A stretch of 64,000 nt of DNA. Source: Reichenbachiella ulvae. GTDB lineage: Bacteria > Bacteroidota > Bacteroidia > Cytophagales > Cyclobacteriaceae. Position 1 is the first letter of the stretch; every line of letters starts with the position of its first letter. The stretch covers positions 4,216,001 through 4,280,000 of the forward strand of contig NZ_JAOYOD010000001.1 in NCBI RefSeq assembly GCF_025833875.1. Direction: 5' to 3'. Made by a program: the position numbers and the translations under genes. This document shows positions 44,963 to 53,289 of this stretch, piece after piece. Below the pieces are notes generated by a model that was not told where the DNA came from, searched no databases, and saw only the letters and a list, made by a program, of their open reading frames with translations.

Positions 44963-45886
44963 TTATTCTTCTTTAGGAACCTCATCGACATTCAGTCGTT
45001 TTCCTCCAGCAGAAACAGCCGAGACACTGAAACAACCCAGGACGACCTCTTCAGAGTTTGGATCTACCGGACTAATGTTGCCATAGGTATTGCTCAGTGG
45101 AGAAGCGAATAGAGCACCAAAGCCACTAGGCAAGTTGGTATTGCTGACCGCTAAAGTGAGGAAATCGAAAACCTCAGGGTTAATCGCATGGATCTCGACA
45201 TAAAGCGAATCTCCATCTTCGAAAGGACTGACGAACTCATCGTCCTCGCCATCATAGTCATTCACATTCTCTCTGATGGGTACGATAAAATTGAGGCCAT
45301 CTACCTCGCTACCTGCGCTGAATCCTGCATCATAGGCAAGATTGATCATATCTAGTTTGTTTTGAAACTCACCGTTTTTGTAGGATTTGATCCAATAGGT
45401 GTTGCCCTCTCCTTCCAGATCTTTGGCCCAAAAAGCACCAACATAAAAAATTTCGTTCTCTCCAAAGAGGTCGAATTCATCATATCGAAATGTGACACTA
45501 TCTACTGGTGGCACGGGATTCATGGATGAGAAGGAATGGTAAGTTTCTCCATCCACTGTTACTCTTAGTTCGAAGCTATCCCCAACCGAGCCAAAACCTG
45601 CGGGGATGGTATAAACACCCTCCCCTGCGTGATTGAAGACGACTGTGTTAGCTGGGCTGCCATAGAGTACCTCGACTGTGGCATCTTCTATGCCAATGAT
45701 TCGTGTTTCGTCGAAGTAAGGCTGGCTTCTTGCCACAGTGATCTTTTGCTCATTGCTGGTGTTATCTATGAAGGCATCGATCACAACGAGTGGATCTTTT
45801 TCTTCCACATCTACTGAGATCAGGTCATCGCATGAGAACAAAAATGCGCTTAAAATGATGAGTGAATATTTGATATAAACTGACAT
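44963..45886 (-). CDS. DUF4249 family lipoprotein
   Basis: The 307-aa product has a lipoprotein signal (YSLIILSAFLFSCDDL, C19) and the DUF4249 opening EEKDPLVVIDAFIDNTSNEQ, then ITVARSQPYFDE and IEDATVEVLYG. DUF4249 proteins occur next to TonB-dependent receptors in Bacteroidota and are presumed surface-exposed partners in uptake, comparable to SusD in position but not in fold. Here it follows the receptor by 5 nt on the same strand. Confidence 0.92.
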   Translation of the reverse strand: MSVYIKYSLIILSAFLFSCDDLISVDVEEKDPLVVIDAFIDNTSNEQKITVARSQPYFDETRIIGIEDATVEVLYGSPANTVVFNHAGEGVYTIPAGFGSVGDSFELRVTVDGETYHSFSSMNPVPPVDSVTFRYDEFDLFGENEIFYVGAFWAKDLEGEGNTYWIKSYKNGEFQNKLDMINLAYDAGFSAGSEVDGLNFIVPIRENVNDYDGEDDEFVSPFEDGDSLYVEIHAINPEVFDFLTLAVSNTNLPSGFGALFASPLSNTYGNISPVDPNSEEVVLGCFSVSAVSAGGKRLNVDEVPKEE

Positions 45887-45891
45887 GTCGA

Positions 45892-48267
45892 TTAGAAGCT
45901 AAAGTTGTAAGAAATAGATGGAATCACAGTACCCACGATGGACACTTGTCTCGCCTGGGTCTGTACATTTTGGGTATCACCCTCAGCTACATCGGCTTGA
46001 GTAAAATAGATGGAGAATGGATTCTTTCTCGCATAGGCATTGTACACAGAGATTACGATATCATGATGAAACTTTTTCTGCTCAGTCAGGGCACCCAGTT
46101 CGATGGTGGCTGACAGATCCAATCTATGATAGTTTGGGATACGCACATTGTTTCTTTGGTTTTCATTGTTGTGAGGGATCACAAATGTATCCTGAATCAC
46201 ATATTTCGAATTGGGGTAGGTGGTAGGTGTACCTGACAGGAAGGTGAAATTACCCGAAAGAGTAACTCTTTTATTCAAGTCATAAAAGGCGGCCAGCTTG
46301 AAGTTGTGCGCCTGATCGTAGCGGGTAGGATACCATTCGCCCTGATTGATTCCGTCCACTTGCAGTTCTGTGCGTGCCAGCGTATAACTGACCCATCCAC
46401 TGAGTCTACCTGTATTCTTTTTGACCAAAAACTCCAGTCCATAGGCCCTGCCATCTCCACTTAGTAGGTCTCCTTCCAGTTCTTCGTTGATCAGCAACTC
46501 TGCACCATCGATGTAGTCGATTTGGTTGAAAGTTTTGCGATAGTAGGTCTCAACCGAAAACTCTACATCATTGCTGGCGCCAAAGTTTCTGAACCATCCG
46601 ACGGCTACCTGATGACCGATTTGTGGCTTGATATTGTTGCTGCTGGGCGTCCAAACGTCTAATGGGTTAGAGGCAGTCGTATTGGATATGAGGTGGATAT
46701 ATTGGGCCGTTTTGTTGTAACTGGCCTTGATACTGTTTTGTGAGTTGATTACATAATTGGCTGAGAGTCGTGGTTCGAAGTTGTCGTAGGTATCGATGAT
46801 CTCTCCCTGATCAAATTCACGAGTTTCTTCCAGAGGCTTTCTCTCTCCGGCTTCTGCCTCACCATAGTAGTAAGCTTTGCCAGGACCAATCAAAGAAAAA
46901 CTGGAATAGCGAACCCCATATTCTACCTGGAGCTGACTGCCTATCTTTTGATTGTTGGAAAGGTAAACAGCTGTTTCTATGCCGTATTTATCATCCAGGC
47001 TTAGATCTAAATCATCCCCGCTGCTGGATACCGTAGCATTGGCAGGCTCGAACTGTTGAAGCGCCACTTCCCCACCAAAGGCCAATTCATTGTTAGGATT
47101 GATGAAGTAGGTGAACTCTGGTTTGAAATCGTAGGTTCTGATATTAGATCTCCATTGGAACCTGTCGTCAGCGTCTTCACCAAACGAAAGGGCATAATCA
47201 TAGTCGCTAAAGAAGAAAGTGAAGTTCGAGAAAAGCTTATCCCCAAAAATGTGATTCCAACGAACGGTCGCTGTATTGTTACCCCAGTCGAACCCTTGCT
47301 CCTTGTCGAACATGAAGACGTCTCTACCGAGATAGCCCGAGACATAGACACGGTTGTTTTCGTTGATATTGTAGTTGGCCTTCATCGTCAAGTCGTAGAA
47401 GTTGAGCTGAGCACCTCCATCAAAAACATCTGTGAAAGGCTTGGCCAGTACGTCGATATAGGATCTACGGCCCGCGATGATAAAGGAAGCTTTATCCTTG
47501 ACCAGTGGGCCTTCTACTGCCAGACGACTAAAAATCGTTCCGATCCCTCCCTGTCCATGAAAACTCTTGTTGTTACCTTCCTTCATTCTGATATCCAATA
47601 CAGAAGCGATTCGGCCCCCATATCTGGCAGGGATTCCGCCTTTGATTAGGTTGACATCTTTGACTGCATCAGGATTGAAAACACTGAAGAACCCCAACAA
47701 GTGAGATGAATTATACACTGGAGCCTCGTCTAGTAGTACCATGTTTTGTCCTACGCTACCACCACGCACGTTGAATCCAGAAGCACCTTCACCCACGGTA
47801 CTTACCCCGGGTACGAGCTGCAAACTGCGAAGTACATCTGCTTCACCTAAAAATGATGGAATCTTGGTGATGGTTTCTATGTCGAGTTTGTTGCTACTCA
47901 TTTGTAGATCAGTGACGTTGGCATCATCGGATTCGGCGCTGATCACAACTTCTTCCAATTCTTGACCTGAGGCACTGAGCTCTACATCTACTCTTTGGTC
48001 TCCCGAACTGATGTCGATGGATCTCTGCATATTGTCAAAACCAATGTATCTGTATTCTACATCGTAGTTTCCTGCTGGTAGAGTGATGGAATAAAATCCA
48101 TAAACATTGGTGATGACTCCTTTGTTGCTGTCTTTGATCACCACAGTAGCGCCGATCAGAGTTTCGCCATTGCTGGCATCTTTGACGTACCCGCTGATCG
48201 TATGGTCTTGAGCGAGACTCGAATATGCCCATAATACGCTGATTAGGGCAAATAGAAGGTGTTTCAT
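45892..48267 (-). CDS. TonB-dependent receptor with carboxypeptidase-like N-domain
   Basis: Signal peptide (about 1-19), then a CarboxypepD_reg-like beta-sandwich (DHTISGYVKDASNGETLIGA to about 110), then the plug (about 125-235; SLQLVPGVSTVGEGASGFNV, VRGGSVGQNMVLLDEAPVY), then a 22-strand barrel ending in GTVIPSISYNFSF with terminal aromatic Phe. The substrate is not evident. The 791-aa length is shorter than SusC-type receptors and the partner is DUF4249 rather than SusD. It forms a two-gene operon with the downstream DUF4249 gene. Confidence 0.95.
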   Translation of the reverse strand: MKHLLFALISVLWAYSSLAQDHTISGYVKDASNGETLIGATVVIKDSNKGVITNVYGFYSITLPAGNYDVEYRYIGFDNMQRSIDISSGDQRVDVELSASGQELEEVVISAESDDANVTDLQMSSNKLDIETITKIPSFLGEADVLRSLQLVPGVSTVGEGASGFNVRGGSVGQNMVLLDEAPVYNSSHLLGFFSVFNPDAVKDVNLIKGGIPARYGGRIASVLDIRMKEGNNKSFHGQGGIGTIFSRLAVEGPLVKDKASFIIAGRRSYIDVLAKPFTDVFDGGAQLNFYDLTMKANYNINENNRVYVSGYLGRDVFMFDKEQGFDWGNNTATVRWNHIFGDKLFSNFTFFFSDYDYALSFGEDADDRFQWRSNIRTYDFKPEFTYFINPNNELAFGGEVALQQFEPANATVSSSGDDLDLSLDDKYGIETAVYLSNNQKIGSQLQVEYGVRYSSFSLIGPGKAYYYGEAEAGERKPLEETREFDQGEIIDTYDNFEPRLSANYVINSQNSIKASYNKTAQYIHLISNTTASNPLDVWTPSSNNIKPQIGHQVAVGWFRNFGASNDVEFSVETYYRKTFNQIDYIDGAELLINEELEGDLLSGDGRAYGLEFLVKKNTGRLSGWVSYTLARTELQVDGINQGEWYPTRYDQAHNFKLAAFYDLNKRVTLSGNFTFLSGTPTTYPNSKYVIQDTFVIPHNNENQRNNVRIPNYHRLDLSATIELGALTEQKKFHHDIVISVYNAYARKNPFSIYFTQADVAEGDTQNVQTQARQVSIVGTVIPSISYNFSF

Positions 48268-48470
48268 TACAAGTGAATGTTTATCGTTATTAAGTTAATA
48301 ATGGGTATTTTGAGTCTTTAGACTTTCAGATTTTCACGCTACAAGTCTCTTATAATATGTAGGTTGAGTAAAAAAGGTTGCATGCATACCTGTTTATCTT
48401 TTTTATTTTTTCATTCACAGAGATGACAAACGAATAAACCAATACCCTTACAAATAAGATGTTGGGAGTC

Positions 48471-48914
48471 TTATTTTGTTCTTTTCTCTTTTTGTAAAGA
48501 GATGAACTGCTCTAGCGTAAGTGCAGATATGGCCTTTCCAATCACATCGAGGGGCAGGTCATCTACTTTTTTGAATCGCACACAGCTTTTGCCTATATCC
48601 ATTTTCTTTCCACTGGCTCGGTATGCTTCTTCAAACTCCTTTTGAAGCTGTGGGTCACAGTATATACCGCTGAGGTAAACAGCCATATGGTTCTTTTGGG
48701 AAGCCAAAGCTGCATACATCAGAGGTTTTTTGTTGTAGGTATTGGGAAAGACCGATAGCGGTATTTCGTAGCTGATCATGCCCCAGTTCATGTTTTCTTC
48801 CATCCCTTTGGGCAGATGTTGCAGAATTACTTCTCTGACTTGAGAGATCTGATTTCTTCTATCTTCAGCTAATTCTTCCAGATAGGCTTCTACGGTTTCG
48901 GCTTTGCTTTGCAT
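48471..48914 (-). CDS. DUF1801 family protein, 147 aa
   Basis: The product begins MQSKAETVEAYLEELAEDRR and contains LPKGMEENMNWGMISYEIPL, KPLMYAALASQKNHMAVYLS and MDIGKSCVRFKKVDDLPLDV, the conserved features of DUF1801 (YdhG-like, frataxin-like fold). Cytoplasmic, function unknown. It stands alone between the TonB receptor and divergent plus-strand genes. Confidence 0.9.
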   Translation of the reverse strand: MQSKAETVEAYLEELAEDRRNQISQVREVILQHLPKGMEENMNWGMISYEIPLSVFPNTYNKKPLMYAALASQKNHMAVYLSGIYCDPQLQKEFEEAYRASGKKMDIGKSCVRFKKVDDLPLDVIGKAISALTLEQFISLQKEKRTK

Positions 48915-49054
48915 GGGTAGATTGTTAGATGAAACGCCAATTTATCCCGATTATCCGTGACTTTAATTGAAATTAGCCTTAGATTCATCAACTGGCTAGT
49001 GGACCACAGGATCTGTATTACATTTGCCTTGCTTTAACACTTTTGATCTTAAGA

Positions 49055-49735
49055 ATGGCTAAGGAACTCGAACATGCGGAGATGCTCTCCATGGAAGAAT
49101 TTGGGATATTATGTTTCACCAATTCCTTCTATCTGGACGATGAGCTTAATAACAAAATAGAAGTCGTGATGACTTCTAAACCTACCTACTTTTGGATACC
49201 GGTACTGTCTCACCTGATTCGATCCACGGACCTTAGCAACGAAGACATCAAAGTGTTCATCGAGCTGTCGCTCAATTCCCTGATGACTAAAAATGAAGTG
49301 AGATGGAACAATCGAGCGCTCGGTATCGAAGGGATGCTGGCCACTCTGGAGTCAGTATTGTTTTATACCTCTCGTATCAAATTCAAAAACCAGGTATTGG
49401 AGCATCAAAGTCTTTTGGGATCTTTCATTGATGAGATGGTCGAGCGACTGGAAAGCCATGGATTGATCGAGGATCACAACATCGAAATGCTGAACGGGTC
49501 TCCTAGTGTGATGATGGGTCTGATGCCGCTAGGTTTCACCAAGCGTACCCGTCTGGGTGAGGAGATCTATTTGAAACTGCTCAGCAAATTTCGCAAAATG
49601 GAATTGCAGAATGATATCAAAGGCAATCAGTACGAATATCACTATCGACTGAATCTACTCTGGGATATTTTCAAGAGAAGTCTCTTCACCATGGAAGAGA
49701 CCTATGGCCCGACTAAGCGAAAAGGAAAAAAATAA
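49055..49735 (+). CDS. Conserved-looking cytoplasmic protein, 226 aa, unknown
   Basis: ATG at 49055 (MAKELEHAEMLSMEEFGILC) is chosen over a TTG four codons upstream. The protein is mostly alpha-helical with no signal or membrane segment and ends in a basic TKRKGKK tail. No family was recognised. A TACATTTG box at 49019-49026, 28 nt upstream, fits the -7 consensus. Its stop and the next start overlap as TAATG, so the two genes are translated together. Confidence 0.75.
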   Translation: MAKELEHAEMLSMEEFGILCFTNSFYLDDELNNKIEVVMTSKPTYFWIPVLSHLIRSTDLSNEDIKVFIELSLNSLMTKNEVRWNNRALGIEGMLATLESVLFYTSRIKFKNQVLEHQSLLGSFIDEMVERLESHGLIEDHNIEMLNGSPSVMMGLMPLGFTKRTRLGEEIYLKLLSKFRKMELQNDIKGNQYEYHYRLNLLWDIFKRSLFTMEETYGPTKRKGKK

Positions 49736-49980
49736 TGGCGGGTTGTGTCACTGGCAAGCGTTGCTTCGACTCGCAGCACGAAGCAGAACAAGCCCTGATC
49801 GAAAACTGGATTCGGTTTCATCATCAGCCAGGATCAGGACCGCAAAATGTGTACCTCTGCGATGATTGTGGCCAATACCATTTTACCTCCAGAGGCCCTA
49901 TGAACGACGTGCTAGAAGACAACATGTCCATGATCAAATCTCAACGAATCGCCAGAGATTGGGAATCGAAGCTGCGATAA
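49735..49980 (+). CDS. Small zinc-ribbon-like protein, 81 aa
   Basis: The product has MAGCVTGKRCF near the N-terminus and VYLCDDCGQYHFTSRG in the middle; the two cysteine pairs, C4/C10 and C42/C45, could bind one zinc ion. The remainder is helical and charged. Start and upstream stop overlap by one base, indicating coupling with the 226-aa gene. Function unknown; a nucleic-acid contact is only a guess from the zinc-ribbon form. Confidence 0.75.
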   Translation: MAGCVTGKRCFDSQHEAEQALIENWIRFHHQPGSGPQNVYLCDDCGQYHFTSRGPMNDVLEDNMSMIKSQRIARDWESKLR

Positions 49981-50048
49981 TCCCCTTTATAAGGATCAAT
50001 CTCTCTTATTATTTAGGCTAAATCTCTAAAAATTAATAATTTGTGGAG

Positions 50049-50579
50049 ATGAATGACTTCCTTGATCGGCATGGATACCGGATCTACCAGGGAGATTCTT
50101 TCTTAATGATCCGCCACTACAACCGAACCAACGGTTGCGTACACGCTATTTTCATTTTTATAATTTTCTCGCTAGCGGTTATTTCTGCTTTGTTCGTTGT
50201 CTTTGCCCAGTCATATACCATGGGGATCATTACGATTTTGGCTGTCGCGGTTTACATCTTTGAGATGGAGCGGAGGCGAAAAGATGTGAAGCAACTGTTT
50301 CTGGAGGTGCCCAAGCGAAGGTTCAGAATTCGAAAGGGGAAGACAGATCAGACTTATCCCTTTGATCAGGTCATGCAGGTAGTCAGTACATCCGAGCACC
50401 TAGGGGGCTATGCTTCGTCTGATCGGGACAGCACCGAAGAGTATAAACGTGAGATCAATGTGCTATTCAAGGATGGGCAGGTACTCACTGCGTTTTCCTT
50501 TATCTCTGATGCGGAGGAGCCGGAGAAAGAAACCTTATCACTTATCGATTGGCTAAAGGCGCTGACCGATAGAAGCTAA
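50049..50579 (+). CDS. Two-helix membrane protein, about 176 aa, unknown
   Basis: ATG at 50049 gives MNDFLDRHGYRIYQGDSFLM; a GTG two codons upstream is possible. Two adjacent membrane helices (about 32-52 and 56-74) precede a basic cytoplasmic domain (about 75-176; VPKRRFRIRKGKTDQTYPFD) with a beta-strand pattern reminiscent of membrane-bound PH-like domains. No family was assigned. It ends 22 nt before the structured RNA candidate. Confidence 0.7.
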   Translation: MNDFLDRHGYRIYQGDSFLMIRHYNRTNGCVHAIFIFIIFSLAVISALFVVFAQSYTMGIITILAVAVYIFEMERRRKDVKQLFLEVPKRRFRIRKGKTDQTYPFDQVMQVVSTSEHLGGYASSDRDSTEEYKREINVLFKDGQVLTAFSFISDAEEPEKETLSLIDWLKALTDRS

Positions 50580-50600
50580 TTCTTAATCATTTCATAACAT

Positions 50601-50768
50601 AGAGGCGATAACCTATCGCCGACTTTTGCGTTCATTTGTAACAGAAAGCAATGGCAAGACCATTGTCAAAGTCACAGCGGCTGTGGCCAAGTAGAGAGCA
50701 GACAGTCGCGAACGAGGTTTTACTAACAGGACGCCTCACAGCAGCTGGTTTTTACCGGCTATTTTTTT
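50601..50768 (+). ncRNA. Candidate structured RNA with intrinsic terminator
   Basis: Three perfect hairpins occur in 85 nt: GGCGATA-ACC-TATCGCC (50604-50620), CAATGG-CAAGA-CCATTG (50649-50665) and CACAG-CGG-CTGTG (50673-50685). A terminator AGCTGG/CCGGCT with seven T follows at 50743-50768. GAGGCG (50602-50607) is also fully complementary to CGCCTC (50732-50737), offering a long-range closing stem that competes with the first hairpin. No open frame fits. It could be a 6S-like RNA, another sRNA or an attenuated leader; I could not match it to a known family. The 5' end is a guess. Confidence 0.5.
50743..50768 (+). terminator. Intrinsic terminator of the structured RNA
   Basis: AGCTGG (50743-50748) pairs with CCGGCT (50755-50760, one G-T pair) and is followed by A and seven T. 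Confidence 0.7.
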
Positions 50769-50770
50769 GC

Positions 50771-50921
50771 CCTTAACTTTCTGGGAAGGTCCCCGCTCTT
50801 GTATTTTGATCCCTTCAACAAAAAATTGTGACTCCTCAACACTCATTAGGACTCCCTTAACATAAATTTCTTAGTCCTTAACATGTTTTTGCTATCCCTC
50901 AACGTTGAGGGGCTTTTACTT
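50771..50921. repeat. Second degenerate 21-bp periodic array
   Basis: The motif CTCAAC or CTTAAC followed by a T-rich stretch recurs with AAC starting at 50775, 50817, 50838, 50859, 50880 and 50901. All intervals are multiples of 21 with no indel; the 50796 position is degenerate. Read on the minus strand the units give heptads of the form [T/M/V/L/K]-L-[R/K] plus four variable residues, broken by stops. The last unit forms the palindrome CCCTCAACGTTGAGGG (50897-50912). The sequence is unrelated to the 24703 array, but the period is identical. Confidence 0.75.
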
Positions 50922-50950
50922 TATGTTGAGGGAATGGTTGGATATAGGAT

Positions 50951-50975
50951 GAGCCCGCCAATGACTGGCAGGCTC
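50951..50975 (-). terminator. Hairpin after the YiaA-like gene, possible terminator
   Basis: On the minus strand GAGCCTGCCA and TGGCGGGCTC form a 10-bp stem (one G-T pair) with a 5-nt loop, 8 nt past the stop. There is no T run, so termination is uncertain. Confidence 0.4.
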
Positions 50976-50982
50976 TTAGACA

Positions 50983-51366
50983 TTATTTCATTGCATCTCG
51001 TGTATTCTTTTGGACTGTTACCGCTCCAAACATGGATAATATAAAGGCGAATGCATAGAAGCCTTTTTCGCTTGGTAATATGTCAGCATTCCATAGTCCG
51101 ATTACCAGTAGGGAGATGGAGAGGATCGTCCCAAACCAACAGATGCCATAGTAGATATCCGTCACGGGTATTTGTTCTAGCTTGTCTCTTACCGCCTTTT
51201 GGAGTGACACTACGGCGAATAGGCCAAACATCAGCACGGTGAAATAATATCCTTTTTCGTTGAGTACCATTTCGGCTCTGAATAGCCCTACCAGGTATCC
51301 GACCATTCCTGTCAGCAGTGCCACCCAGGCAGCTGCCACAAATGCGTTTGAAGGTTTTTGATTCAT
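50983..51366 (-). CDS. YiaA/YiaB-type inner membrane protein
   Basis: The 127-aa product has two copies of the YiaAB two-helix unit: [20 protein letters not shown] with [20 protein letters not shown], then [20 protein letters not shown] with [20 protein letters not shown]. Both halves end in QKxxRD. The family has no established biochemical role. The gene is divergent from a TetR-family regulator, with a perfect 16-bp palindrome between them, so it is the natural target of that regulator. Confidence 0.88.
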   Translation of the reverse strand: MNQKPSNAFVAAAWVALLTGMVGYLVGLFRAEMVLNEKGYYFTVLMFGLFAVVSLQKAVRDKLEQIPVTDIYYGICWFGTILSISLLVIGLWNADILPSEKGFYAFAFILSMFGAVTVQKNTRDAMK

Positions 51367-51436
51367 GATTCTAAGTTTTAATTAACAATCATTTTTTAGA
51401 TTGGCAGTTTTAACGAGTACGAGGCTAGCTTTTGTT

Positions 51437-51452
51437 TGTACAGTACTGTACA
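51437..51452. promoter_or_regulatory. Perfect 16-bp palindrome, likely TetR operator
   Basis: TGTACAGTACTGTACA is fully self-complementary and sits in the 112-nt gap between the divergent YiaA-like gene and the TetR-family gene, 26 nt before the latter's ATG. Confidence 0.65.
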
Positions 51453-51478
51453 GTAGACCTGTCTCGTCGACCTGTAGC

Positions 51479-52012
51479 ATGGAGAAAATCAGTGAAAATA
51501 AAGGCAAATGGATTGATCAGGGTTATGCGCTTTTTAGCCAAATAGGCCCTGATGCGCTTAATGTAGAGAAGCTTTCCCATCTGGTTGGGCTCAGTCGATC
51601 CAGCTTCTACTATTACTTTGGGGATCTCCACCAGTTCGAAGAAGTTTTGCTGTCCAAACATGTCGAAAACTATGTCCGCTTTGGAGAATTGATGAAGGAC
51701 TATACGGATTTCAAGCAGCTTTTTTCTGAGGAAATCATGGTGCACAAGGAAGTCCTGGCTTTTCAGCGCCAGCTTCTGATTCACAAATCGCTGGAGAGGT
51801 ATCAGAAATGCTCGGAGGAGGCCAGGGTACATACAGAGGCCAAAACCTACGATCTGTGGACGAAGTACAAGAAGGTGGATAAGGATTCGGATGAAGAATG
51901 GGCGCTTTTTAAGGCCATTAGGGATTTTTACTACATCCAATTTGACCAGTCGGAGCAGGATCCACAGGACGTACTGGTGCTGCTGCATAGCTACCTTACT
52001 CATAAGAAATAG
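51479..52012 (+). CDS. TetR/AcrR family transcriptional regulator
   Basis: ATG at 51479 gives a 177-aa product starting MEKISENKGKWIDQGYALFS. A longer frame from 51401 would translate through the operator palindrome and adds a non-conserved leader. The DNA-binding helix-turn-helix is clear at about residues 10-55 (GPDALNVEKLSHLVGLSRSS followed by FYYYFGDLHQFEEVLL). The C-terminal helical part would bind a ligand that cannot be named. It probably represses itself and the divergent membrane protein gene. Confidence 0.88.
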   Translation: MEKISENKGKWIDQGYALFSQIGPDALNVEKLSHLVGLSRSSFYYYFGDLHQFEEVLLSKHVENYVRFGELMKDYTDFKQLFSEEIMVHKEVLAFQRQLLIHKSLERYQKCSEEARVHTEAKTYDLWTKYKKVDKDSDEEWALFKAIRDFYYIQFDQSEQDPQDVLVLLHSYLTHKK

Positions 52013-52173
52013 CTCTTGACAGTGACCCTTAGTTGATTGATCTGTCCATACCCTCATCGAATCCCGTTTGTTCGCTCTATCTTTGCTCCGGAAATAGTAG
52101 AGCAATGAATGGGTTGACTTGGCGTCAGCAGCAGTTCTTGATCTTTTTCTGAATCACATTTAACTCACAGCAC

Positions 52174-53289
52174 GTGGCGACATTTTCACAACTAGGCATA
52201 TCCAAAGATCTGATCAAAGGTCTCAAAGAATTAGACATACACACTCCAACCGAAATACAGGAGGAGACCATTCCCATCCTGATGCAGATGGAGACCGATT
52301 TCATCGGACAGGCCCAGACAGGGACAGGCAAAACGGCGGCTTTTGGCTTGCCTCTATTATCGAATATCGATCCTAAGCTGGACAAGATCCAGGGGTTGAT
52401 CCTGGCACCTACTCGAGAGCTGTGTCAGCAGATAGCCAAGCAATTGTTCAAATTCACGAAATACACAGACAAGATTTTCATCGAATCAGTTTTTGGAGGG
52501 GCGCAAATAGACGAACAAATCAATCGCCTGAGAAGACCCACGCATATCGTGGTGGCCACTCCGGGTCGCCTGGTGGACTTGTTACACAAGGAAGCATTGA
52601 GCCTAAAGGATGTCAAGACGGTGATTCTGGATGAGGCCGACGAGATGCTGAGCATGGGATTCAAAAAAGAATTGAATGAGATTCTGGATCAGACGCCTAA
52701 GGAAAAGCAGATCTGGTTGTTTTCGGCGACTATGTCAAGTGGTGTGCAGCAGATCATTCATACTTACCTATCTCGCAATGCACAGAAGGTCATATTCAAG
52801 AAGAAGAGTCTGGTCAATGAAAGTATCGAACACAAATATGTGATCTGTGATGCCCAGCAAAAGCTTCAGGTTCTGCTATCGTTTCTCAATTCTCAGAAAG
52901 ACAACAGAGGTTTGATATTCTGCAATACCAAAAAGGCTGCACAGACGCTGGCGAAGCAACTCTTATCAAAAAACATCAAGTCGGATGCGCTAGAGGGCGA
53001 CATGAAGCAGAAGGAAAGAGATAAGGTGCTAAGAGCCTTTAAGAACGAGAGCATTCAAATCCTGGTGGCAACTGATGTGGCTGCTAGAGGCATAGATGTG
53101 AGAGATCTTTCCTATGTCGTCCATTATCAGATTCCGCAAGATCTGGAGTACTTCATTCACAGAGCAGGCCGAACAGGCCGTGCGGGCAAGCAAGGCTTAT
53201 CGCTGTGCCTGATAGAGGACAGAGAGCAAAAGAACATCCGCTTCCTGGAAAAGGAACTCAAGATTAGAATGCAGCGAATTAAGGATTAA
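52174..53289 (+). CDS. DEAD-box ATP-dependent RNA helicase
   Basis: The 371-aa product starts at GTG and has the complete helicase core: Q motif region TPTEIQEETIP, Walker A AQTGTGKT, PTREL, TPGR, DEAD, SAT, then domain 2 with FCNTKKAA, ATDVAARGID and HRAGRTGRAGK. It lacks the basic C-terminal extension of RhlE, DeaD or DbpA, so it is a minimal core enzyme. Likely roles are ribosome assembly or mRNA remodelling. The last stop shares bases with the stop of the convergent DUF2461 gene. Confidence 0.94.
   Translation: MATFSQLGISKDLIKGLKELDIHTPTEIQEETIPILMQMETDFIGQAQTGTGKTAAFGLPLLSNIDPKLDKIQGLILAPTRELCQQIAKQLFKFTKYTDKIFIESVFGGAQIDEQINRLRRPTHIVVATPGRLVDLLHKEALSLKDVKTVILDEADEMLSMGFKKELNEILDQTPKEKQIWLFSATMSSGVQQIIHTYLSRNAQKVIFKKKSLVNESIEHKYVICDAQQKLQVLLSFLNSQKDNRGLIFCNTKKAAQTLAKQLLSKNIKSDALEGDMKQKERDKVLRAFKNESIQILVATDVAARGIDVRDLSYVVHYQIPQDLEYFIHRAGRTGRAGKQGLSLCLIEDREQKNIRFLEKELKIRMQRIKD

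Larger units (their letters stand above)
50580..50982. other. 403-nt intergenic region: RNA candidate plus 21-bp array
   Basis: Holds in order the structured RNA candidate and its terminator (50601-50768), the periodic array (50771-50921), and a 10-bp hairpin at 50951-50975 just past the convergent YiaA-like gene. No coding frame is supported. Confidence 0.75.

Noticed and set aside
50771-50921. Short minus-strand ORF of LR-type heptads
   Set aside because: It is broken by TAA and TGA stops and has no start or ribosome-binding context.
51401-51478. Longer start for the TetR regulator
   Set aside because: It would translate the palindromic operator and adds residues not typical of the family.
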